Shown here piece after piece: positions 27,901 to 36,797 of a DNA stretch of 64,000 nucleotides. The DNA comes from Gemmatimonadota bacterium. Lineage in GTDB: Bacteria > Gemmatimonadota > Gemmatimonadetes > Longimicrobiales > Gaopeijiaceae. The notes beneath the pieces are model-generated. The model was not told the origin of the DNA. It worked only from the letters and a program-made list of their open reading frames with translations, and did not search any database. Location: positions 434,001 through 498,000 of the forward strand of contig JAWKQO010000004.1 in NCBI GenBank assembly GCA_041390105.1. The letters are read 5' to 3'. The stretch's first letter is position 1; every line of letters begins with the position of its first letter. The position numbers were made by a program, and so were the translations under genes.

Positions 27901-28018
27901 CGCCATCGACCGTGTCCGGTAGGGCGGGTGCGGCGTAGGGCTGCGCCGCGGGCGCGGAGGGTTCGCACGACACCAGCGCCCAGACGAGCGCAGGCCAACC
28001 GCGGGTCCACCGTTTCAT
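24977..28018 (-). CDS. Glycoside-hydrolase-like lipoprotein
   Basis: A 1013-residue exported protein with lipobox LVSC near residue 18. The first 550 residues are beta-rich sandwich domains; the second half resembles a (beta/alpha)8 barrel of the DUF6067/GH-like class, with VVNIHHANEINPYINYPF, GIRVKLYDTIRELTYK, DGLYLDDIAFSRE and VIIDLHSANQFNP. The DD in YLDDIAF is a plausible catalytic or metal-binding pair. The C-terminal 80 residues look like a beta domain. The ATG at 28018 overlaps the upstream TPR gene (ATGA); a longer frame begins at 28039 but lacks the signal pattern. Its position downstream of a SusC/SusD pair suggests carbohydrate breakdown. The substrate is unknown. Confidence 0.65.
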   Translation of the reverse strand: MKRWTRGWPALVWALVSCEPSAPAAQPYAAPALPDTVDGVRFEVGAWEPDLPAGQAGRSRGNHRAVVVVDSAPGGLVRVRIPWRRRDADPERKGVAVVNATDGTPVAHAVLLSADNAAGDVVFEATPGATTYHVYYLPWETNGGYYPRVTYLQRWGEPDPAWERRARAEADELPRAQVTALQSVDEFHSFFPMEVIATPGEAAAFLAAQGGWAVVPEHRDRPIRMRRFLPLHWVRQGPAETFASAALRNESFVFQLGLVAGEDALTGVQVEFAGFPPAWMERLTCFNCGGVDENGRPFSKSVDVPAGEVQPLWLGLRVPDDTPPGRVSGRVRVSAAGGRGKEIAVAIDVRDGQLADHGDAHPERMGRLAWLNSTAGTDPDFIIAPFEPVAVTGRRLSILGRAVELGADGLPEQLLSFFGPDLTSLVETPSPVLVEPVRLEVRVAGAPLRLDPEPFEVSQVARGRATWAATSRSEAMEMRVEGALEYDGMLDYRITVRARADLDVEDIHLPLALQPDAATWMLGLGRRGGRRPERLDWRWAVENHQEGLWLGGMQKGLQYVLRDDHYVRPLNTNFYQNQPLRLPESWVNGGKGGIHLRTEPGVVRVDNTSGARHLVAGDSLQFNVRFLLTPFKPLDPARHFRTRFVHKYVPVDSVRAWGGTVVNIHHANEINPYINYPFFNLAAQSAYIEEAHAKGIRVKLYDTIRELTYKAWELFALRSLGDEILNDGEGGGHSWLQEHLEDDYHAGWHAWSVDDAAVLDKGTSRWTNYYIEGLSWLAANQQIDGLYLDDIAFSRETVKRIVSVLHAERDTVIIDLHSANQFNPRDGWINSAMLYMEHFPYISRLWFGEYFEYERDEDYWITEVSGLPFGLMGEMLQDGGHPYRGLLYGMTARLYGDVDPRPVWRMMDDFGIDGSRMRGYWMEDAPVRTDHPRVLATTYERPEGLLVVLASWADRDVDVALSLDRDLSARFGAQPSWAPAVLGLQDEAEVALSQVRVPAGQGRFIRIGPRPPR

Positions 28019-31000
28019 CGGCTCTCCATCAACGCCCACAAGACCAGGCGGCCCTCCAGATCGCCAAACAACGGATCGGACCCGGCCTGTCCATCAAGCA
28101 GGGTCCGATCCAGCGACACGCCCCGCGCCAGCGCCGCCAGAAGGCGACCCGCCCAGCGTCCGGCTGTCGTATCGGTGTCGTTTTGAACGGCGGCCGGGCC
28201 GGGCGGCTCACCCAGCGCCCGACGTGCCGGAATAGCCAGCAGATCGAGGCGCCCCATGCGCGAGCCCGCGCCCGTGGACGCGTCCACGACGGCCTGGAAG
28301 GCGGCGCGCGCCGCGGAGCGGTTGCCCGCGCGCGCCTCGGCTACGCCGAGGACGTAGCGAGCGAGCCGCTCCTCCGGCAGATACGGCCGCCCCTGCCCCA
28401 GGTGCTCCGGCCACTCCAATGCCCGCACCGCATGATCGCGCGCGTCGCGCGCCCGCCCCTCCTCGAGAGCGCCGAGCGCCTCCAGCAGGTGGGCCTGTTC
28501 GAAGAGCGCGTGGCTTTCACGCGCGTTCTCCGAAGGCAGCACCTGCACATGATCCAGCACCTCCACCGACTTGGCACTCTGCCCCAACTCGTTCAGGGAC
28601 CTCGCCTGCAACAACTGGAGGTTGAAGTCGGAGGGAAAGCGCGGCCGCGCCGCTTCCGCCGCGGCCAGCGCCTCGGGCCACCGCCCGCGCCCCAGCAGAT
28701 ACCGGACGAGCTGCACGTGGAACACGCGTTCAGCCGGAGCCAGCTCGAGCGCGCGGCGCAGGTCCGCTTCCTCCCCGGCAGCGGCACGCCCAGGCAGGTG
28801 GGCCCGGGCCACGTAGAAGGGAGCGAAGTCCGGACGCTCGCCCAGGCTCATCCACACCGAGCCGGCCTCGGCCGTCCGGTCCCGAGCCCAGAGGTTCAGC
28901 CCGTACAGGTAGTCCCAGCCCCAGTGCGCACGCTGTTCGGCTGCCCAACGCAGCACCTCCAGCGTCTCCGTACGGAAGGGGAACACGAACGCCAGGTCGG
29001 GTGGCACGTCCAGCGCCGACGCATCCTGCAGCAGCCAGGCTGTCCATGCGCGCAGGAGCGTGCCTCGGGGGAGATCCGCTCCCTGAGCGAGCAGATCGAG
29101 CGCTTCCTCGGCGAAGCCGCGCCGATGGTAGGAGAGTGCCACCTCCAGCAAGGTCTGCTCCGGGTACTCTCCGCGCAGCACGTCCTCGAGCGCGACACCG
29201 GCGTCCGCGCCAGCAAGCAGCCGGCGCTCGTTCCGAGCGAGCGCGCTCAGTGGATCGAGGCGCAGCAACTCTTCGATCCGCACCTGCGCTTCGGCCCGGT
29301 CCTGACGCCGACGCGCCACCAGCACCTGCAGTTCCAACGCCCCCAAGTTGCCGCGGTCGTAGTCGCGGGCAAGCGCAGCGTAGCGCTCGGCCTCGGTGAG
29401 GTCGCGATCGCGCAAGGCCAGTTCCGCCAATTGCAGGTTGGCCACGGATCGGTAGGTCATGGAGCGTGCCGCCCACCCGAACGCGTCCCGTGCGTCCGCT
29501 ACCCGCCTCAGGGAGCGATGGAGGGTCCCCGCGACGAAGTTGGCCTTCGCATCGTAGGCGTCCAGCTCCAGCGCACGCCGCGCCAATGCGAGGCCCTCCT
29601 CCGCGCGACCACGCCGCCCCTCCAGCTCCGCCTGCCCCAGCAGCGCTTCGCGGTTCCAGGGCTCGCGCACGAGCGCCGAATCGTAGACCATGCGGGCCTC
29701 GCGGAGTCGACGCTCCCGCGCCAATGCTCGTCCCTCCGCTACCCAACGATCCGCCACGGGAAGGGCGGGCCGCGCGCTCGCATCGGTCACGAAGGGGCGG
29801 TCCAGCACGCGCTCCCCGCCCTCCGACTCCCACGACAGACCCAACCCGGCGCTGGACACCCGAATGCGGCGCATCCCGGTGGACAGCGGAACGGACAGCT
29901 CGCGTGCCACCAGTGCCGGCAGATCCAGGGCGACCCTCCGCAGCTCCCGGTCATCGGCCCACACGACCAGGGTGTCCTGGGTGTCACGGAACGCGTGCAA
30001 GCGCACGCGCAGCGCGCCGTCGCTGCGCTCGACGTGCAGGGCACCCTCGCTGGAGGCGTCGCTCAGTCCTCCGAGCTCTTCCACCGGGAACCACACCTCC
30101 GTCCAGCGATCGGTGACTCCCGGGTCGAAACCCACCTCGGCGATGGGATTGACGTCGGCGCCCCGCGAATACTGCACGAACAGCCGGCCCGCCTGGTACT
30201 CGACGTACTGGCCGTCCGTATCGGTGAGGAGGTCCTCCCAGATGCCGCCTTCCCGTGACAGAGCCCACAACCACAGCTTCTGGCCGGGCATCTCCTCGTA
30301 GCGGGCCCAGTGTCCGAACCCGTAGTCGTCGTCCCGGTAATATCCGCCGAAGTAGTCGTTCAGCTCACCCACCACATGGTAGGACTTGTGGCCGGCGAAG
30401 GTGTTCTGCGCATAGGCCGGGAGCCAGCGCCCGGCGGCGTTCAGCGGCCAACTGCGCACGGTGCCGGAATGCTCGAGGAACGCGTTGCCGGGGATGCTCA
30501 TCTCGAGATCCGGGCGTGCGAACGCGGCTGCGGTCATCCAGTTGTAGTACGGCTGCTCCCAGGGCGTCGGATTGGTCCAGGTCGCTCGGGTCTCGAAGGC
30601 CGCCCGACCCGGCTCCAGGCGGATCTCCACGCGCCAGGCGGTGCGGGAGGGAAGGTCCAGAGCCCCCACCACGCAGCTCACGCTGCCGTCTTCGTGTTCG
30701 AGCAACCTGTAGTCGACGGGCGTCGCCGTGGAGGGTGTATGGCCGATGACGCCGAAGTTGAACTCGATGCCCCCCGACGTCCACGGGCCGCGCAAGGCGA
30801 TGTTCCGAAACTTCAGGACCTCGTTGCGATAGATGAACTCGTGCCCGTTCTTCTTCACGACGGCGCCCCACACCTTGCCGCCCACCTCCGGCAGCACGAA
30901 CACCTCCACCAGGTCGTTCTCCAGCGTCACCACCGTCCATTCGCGCGGCTCCGCTGTGTGCGCGTAGCCCTCGAAGGTGTGGTAGGGATAGAGCCGCTCG

Positions 31001-31158
31001 TCACGCACCAGCAGCGGGGTGGGGTCGGGCTCGGAGAACGGATAGGTGGGAATGACCCTCCGTTCCTCGTGGATGCGCGCGCGTTGCGCAGAGAGCGCCC
31101 CTGGAGCCCAGAGCAGACCCAGGGCGAGACCGACCAGAATGCCGCGAGGTCCCAGCAT
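28015..31158 (-). CDS. DUF5107 and tetratricopeptide repeat protein
   Basis: A 1047-residue exported protein (signal peptide about 1-24, ending LSAQ). Residues about 35-350 have the DUF5107 pattern, including VFVLPEVGGKVWGAVVKKNGHEF and GGIEFNFGVIGH, a galactose-mutarotase-like sandwich. After a linker, residues about 480-1000 are helix pairs of the TPR type, rich in Ala/Leu/Arg. Proteins of this architecture often occur with glycoside-hydrolase loci. The stop overlaps the next gene's start. The mutarotase-like fold and TPR suggest a carbohydrate-handling scaffold; enzymatic activity is uncertain. Confidence 0.8.
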   Translation of the reverse strand: MLGPRGILVGLALGLLWAPGALSAQRARIHEERRVIPTYPFSEPDPTPLLVRDERLYPYHTFEGYAHTAEPREWTVVTLENDLVEVFVLPEVGGKVWGAVVKKNGHEFIYRNEVLKFRNIALRGPWTSGGIEFNFGVIGHTPSTATPVDYRLLEHEDGSVSCVVGALDLPSRTAWRVEIRLEPGRAAFETRATWTNPTPWEQPYYNWMTAAAFARPDLEMSIPGNAFLEHSGTVRSWPLNAAGRWLPAYAQNTFAGHKSYHVVGELNDYFGGYYRDDDYGFGHWARYEEMPGQKLWLWALSREGGIWEDLLTDTDGQYVEYQAGRLFVQYSRGADVNPIAEVGFDPGVTDRWTEVWFPVEELGGLSDASSEGALHVERSDGALRVRLHAFRDTQDTLVVWADDRELRRVALDLPALVARELSVPLSTGMRRIRVSSAGLGLSWESEGGERVLDRPFVTDASARPALPVADRWVAEGRALARERRLREARMVYDSALVREPWNREALLGQAELEGRRGRAEEGLALARRALELDAYDAKANFVAGTLHRSLRRVADARDAFGWAARSMTYRSVANLQLAELALRDRDLTEAERYAALARDYDRGNLGALELQVLVARRRQDRAEAQVRIEELLRLDPLSALARNERRLLAGADAGVALEDVLRGEYPEQTLLEVALSYHRRGFAEEALDLLAQGADLPRGTLLRAWTAWLLQDASALDVPPDLAFVFPFRTETLEVLRWAAEQRAHWGWDYLYGLNLWARDRTAEAGSVWMSLGERPDFAPFYVARAHLPGRAAAGEEADLRRALELAPAERVFHVQLVRYLLGRGRWPEALAAAEAARPRFPSDFNLQLLQARSLNELGQSAKSVEVLDHVQVLPSENARESHALFEQAHLLEALGALEEGRARDARDHAVRALEWPEHLGQGRPYLPEERLARYVLGVAEARAGNRSAARAAFQAVVDASTGAGSRMGRLDLLAIPARRALGEPPGPAAVQNDTDTTAGRWAGRLLAALARGVSLDRTLLDGQAGSDPLFGDLEGRLVLWALMESR

Positions 31159-31243
31159 GACCGACCCTGTGGAAGGAGCCGCCGCCCCGGCCCCGGGACG
31201 GACGGCCCAACCTAGCAGGTCGACACCTGGCGTGCTGGCCGAC

Positions 31244-32074
31244 TCAGCGGGTGGGCTGGAAGCAGGCCAGCGCGGCAGCGGGGTCGGTCACGACGGCTGC
31301 CGGTTCGCCTCTCCGGGTGGTGATGACCAGCACGCCGTTGCCCGCCCGCGGGCCGTAGCGAGCGCTGGCCGCGGCACCGCGTACCACCTCGAGCCGATCG
31401 ATGTCGGCCGGGTTCAGGTCGGCAAGACGAGAGAGCACGTCCAGCTCGGCCTCCGTTCCGCCCGTCACGGCGTCCGCACCCCCACCGATCCGCACCGTCG
31501 ACAGCACCACTCCATCGAGGACCACCAGGGGCTCGGAGCTTCCCAACAGACTGTGCACACCACGGAGGTCGATAGCGACGCTGCCCCCGGGGGCTCCGGA
31601 CGTGCTACGCACCCCCCCGACCCGCCCCTGCAGCGCCTGGGGGAGTGTGGCCGGAGCCCGGGCAAGGTCGGCGCCGTCTGTTCGGCTCACGGCCCACGCC
31701 TCGCCCGTGGAGGGGCGAAGCGCCATCCCCACCACGGTCAGGCCGTCCAACTCCACCAAGTGGTCGCCGAGCGGTAGGCTCACAGTGTCCGCGCCGATTC
31801 GAACCGTCAGCTCGTACGGCGAGAACCCGAGCGGTTCGATGCGAACGGTAACGTCCTGGTCAGCGGGGAGCGCGAGCGCGAAGCGGCCCGCAGGCGTGGC
31901 GCACACGATCTGACCCAGTTCCGGCAGGTGCACGGCAGCCCCTGCGAAGGGGACGCCGGCGCGGACGGGACGCACCCGCCCCTGCGCGCGCGTGGTCTGC
32001 GAAAGCAGGGACGCCGGCTGCCCGAAGGCAGCGAATCCAGACATCAACAGGAGAAGCGCGGCGGCGCGACCCAT
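31244..32074 (-). CDS. Plug-only TonB-receptor-like protein
   Basis: A 276-residue exported protein: signal peptide (about 1-26), a carboxypeptidase-regulatory-like beta domain (about 30-110), then a TonB-dependent-receptor plug domain (about 130-265) ending DIDRLEVVRGAAASARYGPRAGNGVLVITTRRG. The plug matches the SusC class in pattern (compare the full SusC downstream, which has IESIEVLKGGSAAAIYG). No beta-barrel follows: the gene stops after the plug and a short tail. The frame is intact from signal to stop, so it may be a dedicated small protein rather than a decayed receptor. It sits between the SusD gene and the DUF5107 gene. Confidence 0.8.
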   Translation of the reverse strand: MGRAAALLLLMSGFAAFGQPASLLSQTTRAQGRVRPVRAGVPFAGAAVHLPELGQIVCATPAGRFALALPADQDVTVRIEPLGFSPYELTVRIGADTVSLPLGDHLVELDGLTVVGMALRPSTGEAWAVSRTDGADLARAPATLPQALQGRVGGVRSTSGAPGGSVAIDLRGVHSLLGSSEPLVVLDGVVLSTVRIGGGADAVTGGTEAELDVLSRLADLNPADIDRLEVVRGAAASARYGPRAGNGVLVITTRRGEPAAVVTDPAAALACFQPTR

Positions 32075-32129
32075 GGAACCCCCTCGATCCGCCGACGCGT
32101 AGGCGGTCGGACCGGATCACCACGTGGAA

Positions 32130-32160
32130 AGGGGAGGAACCCGCCTCGGGCCCCTCCCCT
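32130..32160 (-). terminator. Terminator after susD-like gene
   Basis: AGGGGAGG (32130-32137) pairs with CCTCCCCT (32153-32160) over a 15-nt loop. On the minus strand the stem is followed by TTTCC. It comes 47 nt after the SusD-like stop codon and separates the SusCD unit from the plug-only gene. Confidence 0.55.
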
Positions 32161-32206
32161 CTCTACCTACGGACCGCTGGTGTCGATCCTTGCAGCAGCC
32201 CCTCCC

Positions 32207-33571
32207 CTACTGGGCGAAGAACGTGGCACACTCCGGCTGGCCCATGATGTCCCGGGCCAGACACTCGTTCTGCGGATAGGGGAAGCCTGGGTACACACCG
32301 TGGTTGGGACGAGCCCGCGGCAGCTCGTCGAGCCTCCCGTACTGACGCATGTCGAGGTAGTGGAACCCGCCCTCCCACAGCAAGGACAGGAGCCTGTTGT
32401 AGAGGATCTCATCCAAGGGATCCCCCGCGAAGGCGCTCAGGTCCGCCAGGCCACCCGAGCCCGAGCGAACGGCATTGACGTCTGCCAGCGCATCCGCCGT
32501 GTTGCCGAGCGCTACGTTGGCCTCGGCCCGCATCAGGAGCAGCTCGTCGTTGGTGATCCAGGGGAAGGACGACGTCAGGCTCTTGTAGACGTCCATGTCC
32601 TCGGTCACGGTGATCTCGTAGAGCGTGAAGGCCGGAATCACCCTGGTCTTGTCGAGCACCCGCTGATCCAGATCCCCGTTGGGCTGCTGCTGCGCGTCCG
32701 CCCGCAGCCTGGGGTGGGCGAAGTGCGACACCGTCGAGAAGAAGCCGTTGGGCGCATCGCCCGAGATCGTGCTGTGGTTGAAGTACACGCCAGCCTTCAT
32801 GTTCCCGTTCCGATCTATGAAGGACTGGCCCAGCGCGCTCAACACGTCGTTCCACTGACCCTGATACTTGAGCGCCCGCGCCTTGAGGGCGCGGTTGACC
32901 GCGACGAACGACGACGGCGTGTTGAAGCCATCGAAGCCGGAGGGCAGCTGGAAGGGGAAGGCCCCGCCGCCGCTCTGCAGATCGCTCAGCGCCTCGTCAT
33001 AGAGGCTGTAGATGTACTGATGGACCTCGGCGGCACCCGAGATCGGCGTCAACTCTCCGCTCGGATCCGGGTTGGGATCCAGAGGAATGCCCAGTCCGAT
33101 GGGGCGGTTGATGATCATCTGCCAGAAGGCATCCGCCTTGATCGTTTTCACGAAGCCCCGGATCGCGTTCTTCTCCGCGTCCGTGAGCACGCTGGCATTG
33201 TCCACCGCTGTCAGTACCGTGTTGATGCCGGCGATCTGCGTGTACTGCCCGCCGAAGAAGAGACCGCCGTTGACTGGATCGATCGGATCTACCAGCGCGT
33301 CGGTCGTGGTGCGAGGCTCTTCGGGCCGGAGGTCGTATCCCTCGCGACCCCAGACGCCCAGGCGGCCCACCATTCCTTCCTTGAGTCCGCGATGGGTGGC
33401 GACGATGCCTTGGACCGCCGCCGCCAAGGTGCCTCGCGTGGGGGTACCGGTGAGGTCCTCCCGCGCCGGGTTGTTGAAGTTGGGCACCGTCAGGTCTTCG
33501 GTGCACCCGGTTGCCCAGGCGAGCGCGAGGAAAGCCGCCCCGACGCCCAGTCCTCTACGTATGGCGTTCAT
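32207..33571 (-). CDS. SusD/RagB-family nutrient-binding lipoprotein
   Basis: A 454-residue outer-membrane lipoprotein; the signal ends ATGC and the mature protein begins CTEDLTVPNFNNP, a typical SusD-like N-terminus. It is rich in helices and has the C-terminal LLWEGGFHYLDMRQYGRL stretch usual for the family. ATG at 33571 follows GAGGAGGCAACC. SusD-like proteins form the lid of the SusC receptor and bind oligosaccharides or other nutrients. It lies directly after susC, 10 nt away, in the same direction. Confidence 0.88.
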   Translation of the reverse strand: MNAIRRGLGVGAAFLALAWATGCTEDLTVPNFNNPAREDLTGTPTRGTLAAAVQGIVATHRGLKEGMVGRLGVWGREGYDLRPEEPRTTTDALVDPIDPVNGGLFFGGQYTQIAGINTVLTAVDNASVLTDAEKNAIRGFVKTIKADAFWQMIINRPIGLGIPLDPNPDPSGELTPISGAAEVHQYIYSLYDEALSDLQSGGGAFPFQLPSGFDGFNTPSSFVAVNRALKARALKYQGQWNDVLSALGQSFIDRNGNMKAGVYFNHSTISGDAPNGFFSTVSHFAHPRLRADAQQQPNGDLDQRVLDKTRVIPAFTLYEITVTEDMDVYKSLTSSFPWITNDELLLMRAEANVALGNTADALADVNAVRSGSGGLADLSAFAGDPLDEILYNRLLSLLWEGGFHYLDMRQYGRLDELPRARPNHGVYPGFPYPQNECLARDIMGQPECATFFAQ

Positions 33572-33581
33572 GGTTGCCTCC

Positions 33582-36500
33582 TCAGAACGAAAGGTCCACC
33601 GAGAACCAGAAACTCCGGCTCGGTGGGTAGGGGGCGACGTCGATGTTCCGCGCGATGGCTTGCGCACCGAAGTTCGACACTTCGGGATCGAGCCCGCTGT
33701 AGCTGGTGAAGCGCAGGAGGTTCCGGCCCGAGAGGCTGATGCGCATGCTCTCCACGCCGTCCCAGAACCGCAACGCGTTGCCAGCCGGCACGTCGTAGGT
33801 GAGCGTGAGCTCACGGAGCTTCACGAAGGAGCCGTCCTCGACCCAGATCTTGGACGTGCGCCCGGGATAGAGGCGCAGGCGCTGCTCGCCCAGCGTCTCG
33901 CTGCCGACGCAGTCGGTGACACAGGGATCGTTGAAATCCCCAGACGTGCGGCTCAGGTCGAACAGCCAGGCGGTCAGGTTGACCACGTCGCCACCGTGCT
34001 GCCAGTCCCAGAGCGAGTACAGGTTGAAGTTTCCGAAGCTGAAGTCGTTCGAGAAGCCCATGCGGAAGTCTGGGTTGGCATCCCCGATGCCCGTCACGAT
34101 GCGCGTCCCCACCGCCGTGCCCGGATCGCAGGGGCCACCCGTCACGCAGCGCGGGTCGTTGGCCACCACGGTGTCACGTCCCACGATCTGGGTGGGCGAC
34201 TTGCCCTCCTCGATCTGGAATCCGCCCAGGGCGGTTCCGAATCCGCCGGCCGCGAAGGGCGGAACCGGCAGCTCCTTCACCTCGGACCGGTCCGTGGAGA
34301 AGGTCGTGGTCGAGGACCACTGGAAGTTGTCCGTCTGTACGGGGACGACTCTCAGCGAGGACTCGATGCCGCGCGTCTCCAGCACGCCGCCGTTGAAGAT
34401 GGCGGTGGCGTATCCGGTGGACGGAGGCAGCGCCCGCCGGAGCAGCAGCTCCGTGATCCGGCGCTCGTAGGCGGTGAACTCCCACTGTGCCACCCGGTCC
34501 AGCAGGGTGGCGTCGAAGCCCAGCTCCACCTCACGCTGGCGCTCGGGGTGCAGGTCTTCAGAGACCGTCGTGGTGGAGATGTTGAGCGTCTGCAAGCCAG
34601 CGATGTTGCCCGAGTTCAGCACGGAGAACTTGTCCCCATAGCGCGGCTGGTTGCCGGTCTGGCCCCAGGCGCCGCGCAGCTTGAACTCGTCGACCAGGCC
34701 GGGCGCCAGGTCCACGAAGCGGTAGGCCGCCGCGAACTTCGGATAATAGAAGAACTCACCGGGGTCGGCGTTGTTCGAGCTCTTGTCGGCGCGGATGCCC
34801 GCGACCAGCGTCAGGCGCTCGTCCAACAGCAGCAACTCTTCCTGCCCGAAGAACCCGAGGTCCTTCGTGCGCTGCCGGCGCTGGAACACGCCCGGGTTGG
34901 TGCCCTGATCGATGTTGGACTGACCCACGATCAGGTCCTCGTTCAGGATGCGGGCGATATCCAGATCGACGTCCTCGTACTGGATGCCCAGTGAGGTGGT
35001 CGCCGAGAGGCCCGACCCGAGTCCGTAGCGATGCACCAGGTTGGTGCTGAGGTTCAGGTTGCGATTGGTGGTGTTCCCCAGGAAGGTGGTGCCCGCCTTG
35101 CCGTCATCCAGCTCGTATTGCAGGTCAGGCGGCGAGAACACGTTGTTCTTGAGGCTGAAGAAGTCCACGCCGCCGGTGGCGATCAACTGCATGGACTGGT
35201 TCTCACGGCTCCAGAGGTCGGCCGTGAGATCCGCCGAGGCGATCATGCGCCACACCTCTTCGTCGTTGAGAGCCCTGCTGGCGGTCTCCAGCGGATTGGA
35301 GTTGGCGAAGGGATTGTCCGGAAACTCTCCGTCCGCCCCGGCCTGGATGTCCACGAAGGTGGGCGTTTGCGGGAACGTCATCCAGTAGCTGATGGACCGG
35401 TTGTCGTTGTTCGTGAAGCCCCGGCCCGTCTTGGAGCGCACCAGATTGGTGTTCAGGCCCAGTGTGGCGAACGAGCCCAGGTTCTGGTCCAGGTTCAGAC
35501 GGAGGGACTGCTTGTCGTAGTAGGTGCCGGTGATGATGCCTCCGTCATGCTTCACCAGACCGGACGCGAAGTAGCGCGTGTTGGCGCTGCCACCACTTAC
35601 GCTGGCAGCGGTCTCGAACGACAGCGGGTTGTTCCCCGCGATCTCCTCCTCGTGGTCGTAGACCCGTCCGGCCACGAAGTAGTCGGCGGCGCGGGGGCCG
35701 AAGGCCTCCACCGCCTCATCGAGGTTCTCGAAGACGCGTAGGCCCAACTTGTTGGCCAGATCGAACGTGCCGAAGCGCTGCGTGAAGCTGTAGCGAGGCG
35801 CGCCTTCGCGACCCTGCTTGGTGGTGATGATGATCACGCCGTTGGACGCTTTGGAGCCGTAGATGGCCGCCGCCGATCCGCCCTTCAAGACCTCGATGCT
35901 CTCGATGTCGTTGGGGTTCAGGTCGGCGATGCGGTTGGGCGCGTTGTCCTGGTTGCTGGCGAACCCGTTGTTGAAGGAGCCGCCGCTGGCACGGGTGATC
36001 ACGTTGGTACCGCCGTCGACGGACACGTCGGAGACGATGACGCCGTCGATGACGTAGAGCGGGGTGGCCGCTCCGATGATCGAGGTGACCCCACGCAGGT
36101 TGATCTGCATGCCACCACCGGGAGCGCCGGAGTTGGCCTGGATGTCCGCGCCCGCGATCTTACCCGCAAGCTGCTGCTCCACGGTGGCGGCGGGCACCTG
36201 CGTCAGCTCCGCCGCGTTCACCGTGGCAACGGCATTCGCCAGGTTGCGACGGGCCACGCTGGTGACCTGCCCGGTGACCACCAGCTCGTCGAGACGCAGC
36301 ACGTCCTGGGTGAGCTGGACCATGACGCTGGACTGGTTCTCGCCCACCTCGACGACCTCGGTGCGCCAGCCCAGCAGACTCACCTGCAGGCGGACGGGAC
36401 CAGTGGGCACGGCGAGGACGAAACGGCCTTCACGGTCGGTGAAGGTGCCGACGCGCGTTCCCACCAACTGGATCGCGACGTCGTTCAGGGGTTGGGCTCC

Positions 36501-36605
36501 GGACTCGGCGACGACCTGACCCCTCACCTCCCGCTGCTGTGCGACCAGCGGCATCGGTAGGGCCAACGCCAAGAGGAGTCCCAGGCGGACAGGGACTCGC
36601 AACAT
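33582..36605 (-). CDS. SusC/RagA-type TonB-dependent receptor
   Basis: A 1007-residue outer-membrane transporter. Order: signal peptide (about 1-23, ending LVAQQ), carboxypeptidase-regulatory-like domain (about 25-100), plug (about 110-240, with GVIIITTKQG), and a beta-barrel to the C-terminal Phe (SFWFSVDLSF). Length is normal for SusC proteins. The ATG at 36605 has GGAGG at good spacing. With SusD it imports an oligomeric nutrient using TonB energy. The leader carries a terminator-like hairpin. The substrate cannot be read, although the GH-like and DUF5107 genes suggest a glycan. Confidence 0.93.
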   Translation of the reverse strand: MLRVPVRLGLLLALALPMPLVAQQREVRGQVVAESGAQPLNDVAIQLVGTRVGTFTDREGRFVLAVPTGPVRLQVSLLGWRTEVVEVGENQSSVMVQLTQDVLRLDELVVTGQVTSVARRNLANAVATVNAAELTQVPAATVEQQLAGKIAGADIQANSGAPGGGMQINLRGVTSIIGAATPLYVIDGVIVSDVSVDGGTNVITRASGGSFNNGFASNQDNAPNRIADLNPNDIESIEVLKGGSAAAIYGSKASNGVIIITTKQGREGAPRYSFTQRFGTFDLANKLGLRVFENLDEAVEAFGPRAADYFVAGRVYDHEEEIAGNNPLSFETAASVSGGSANTRYFASGLVKHDGGIITGTYYDKQSLRLNLDQNLGSFATLGLNTNLVRSKTGRGFTNNDNRSISYWMTFPQTPTFVDIQAGADGEFPDNPFANSNPLETASRALNDEEVWRMIASADLTADLWSRENQSMQLIATGGVDFFSLKNNVFSPPDLQYELDDGKAGTTFLGNTTNRNLNLSTNLVHRYGLGSGLSATTSLGIQYEDVDLDIARILNEDLIVGQSNIDQGTNPGVFQRRQRTKDLGFFGQEELLLLDERLTLVAGIRADKSSNNADPGEFFYYPKFAAAYRFVDLAPGLVDEFKLRGAWGQTGNQPRYGDKFSVLNSGNIAGLQTLNISTTTVSEDLHPERQREVELGFDATLLDRVAQWEFTAYERRITELLLRRALPPSTGYATAIFNGGVLETRGIESSLRVVPVQTDNFQWSSTTTFSTDRSEVKELPVPPFAAGGFGTALGGFQIEEGKSPTQIVGRDTVVANDPRCVTGGPCDPGTAVGTRIVTGIGDANPDFRMGFSNDFSFGNFNLYSLWDWQHGGDVVNLTAWLFDLSRTSGDFNDPCVTDCVGSETLGEQRLRLYPGRTSKIWVEDGSFVKLRELTLTYDVPAGNALRFWDGVESMRISLSGRNLLRFTSYSGLDPEVSNFGAQAIARNIDVAPYPPSRSFWFSVDLSF

Positions 36606-36627
36606 TGTGACCTCCAGAAAAGAGGGC

Positions 36628-36648
36628 GTCGGGGAAGGGAACCCCGAC
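36628..36648 (-). terminator. Terminator-like hairpin in the susC leader
   Basis: GTCGGGG (36628-36634) pairs with CCCCGAC (36642-36648), a 7-bp stem with 7-nt loop. On the minus strand it is followed within a few bases by TTTT. It lies between the candidate promoter and the ribosome site of the susC gene, so it could be an attenuator or the terminator of the gene upstream. Confidence 0.45.
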
Positions 36649-36665
36649 CTGGGGGATACATGGAC

Positions 36666-36695
36666 ATTCTGGGTGGGCGTCGGCCGCTCGAACAA
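36666..36695 (-). promoter_or_regulatory. Candidate susC promoter
   Basis: On the minus strand TTGTTC (36695-36690), an 18-nt spacer and CAGAAT (36671-36666) match the sigma-70 pattern in part. It would give a leader of about 54 nt containing the terminator-like hairpin. The call is weak, resting on hexamer similarity alone. Confidence 0.35.
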
Positions 36696-36797
36696 GAGCA
36701 CGCGGCGTGGGCGGGGCGTCTTGCGGCGAACGGATCGGGCCGAGGCTGACGCTCAGAGGCGCTTCGCTCGCACCCGCCGGGCGCAGGCCGAGCGTTC

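Noticed and set aside
25226..27922. 898-codon plus-strand open frame
   Set aside because: Antisense to the GH-like gene; repetitive His/Arg/Gly/Pro composition and no recognisable domain. Long antisense frames are expected at this GC content.
28015..31215. Long plus-strand frames opposite the DUF5107-TPR gene
   Set aside because: They have no signal peptide or domain, whereas the minus-strand gene has clear family motifs.
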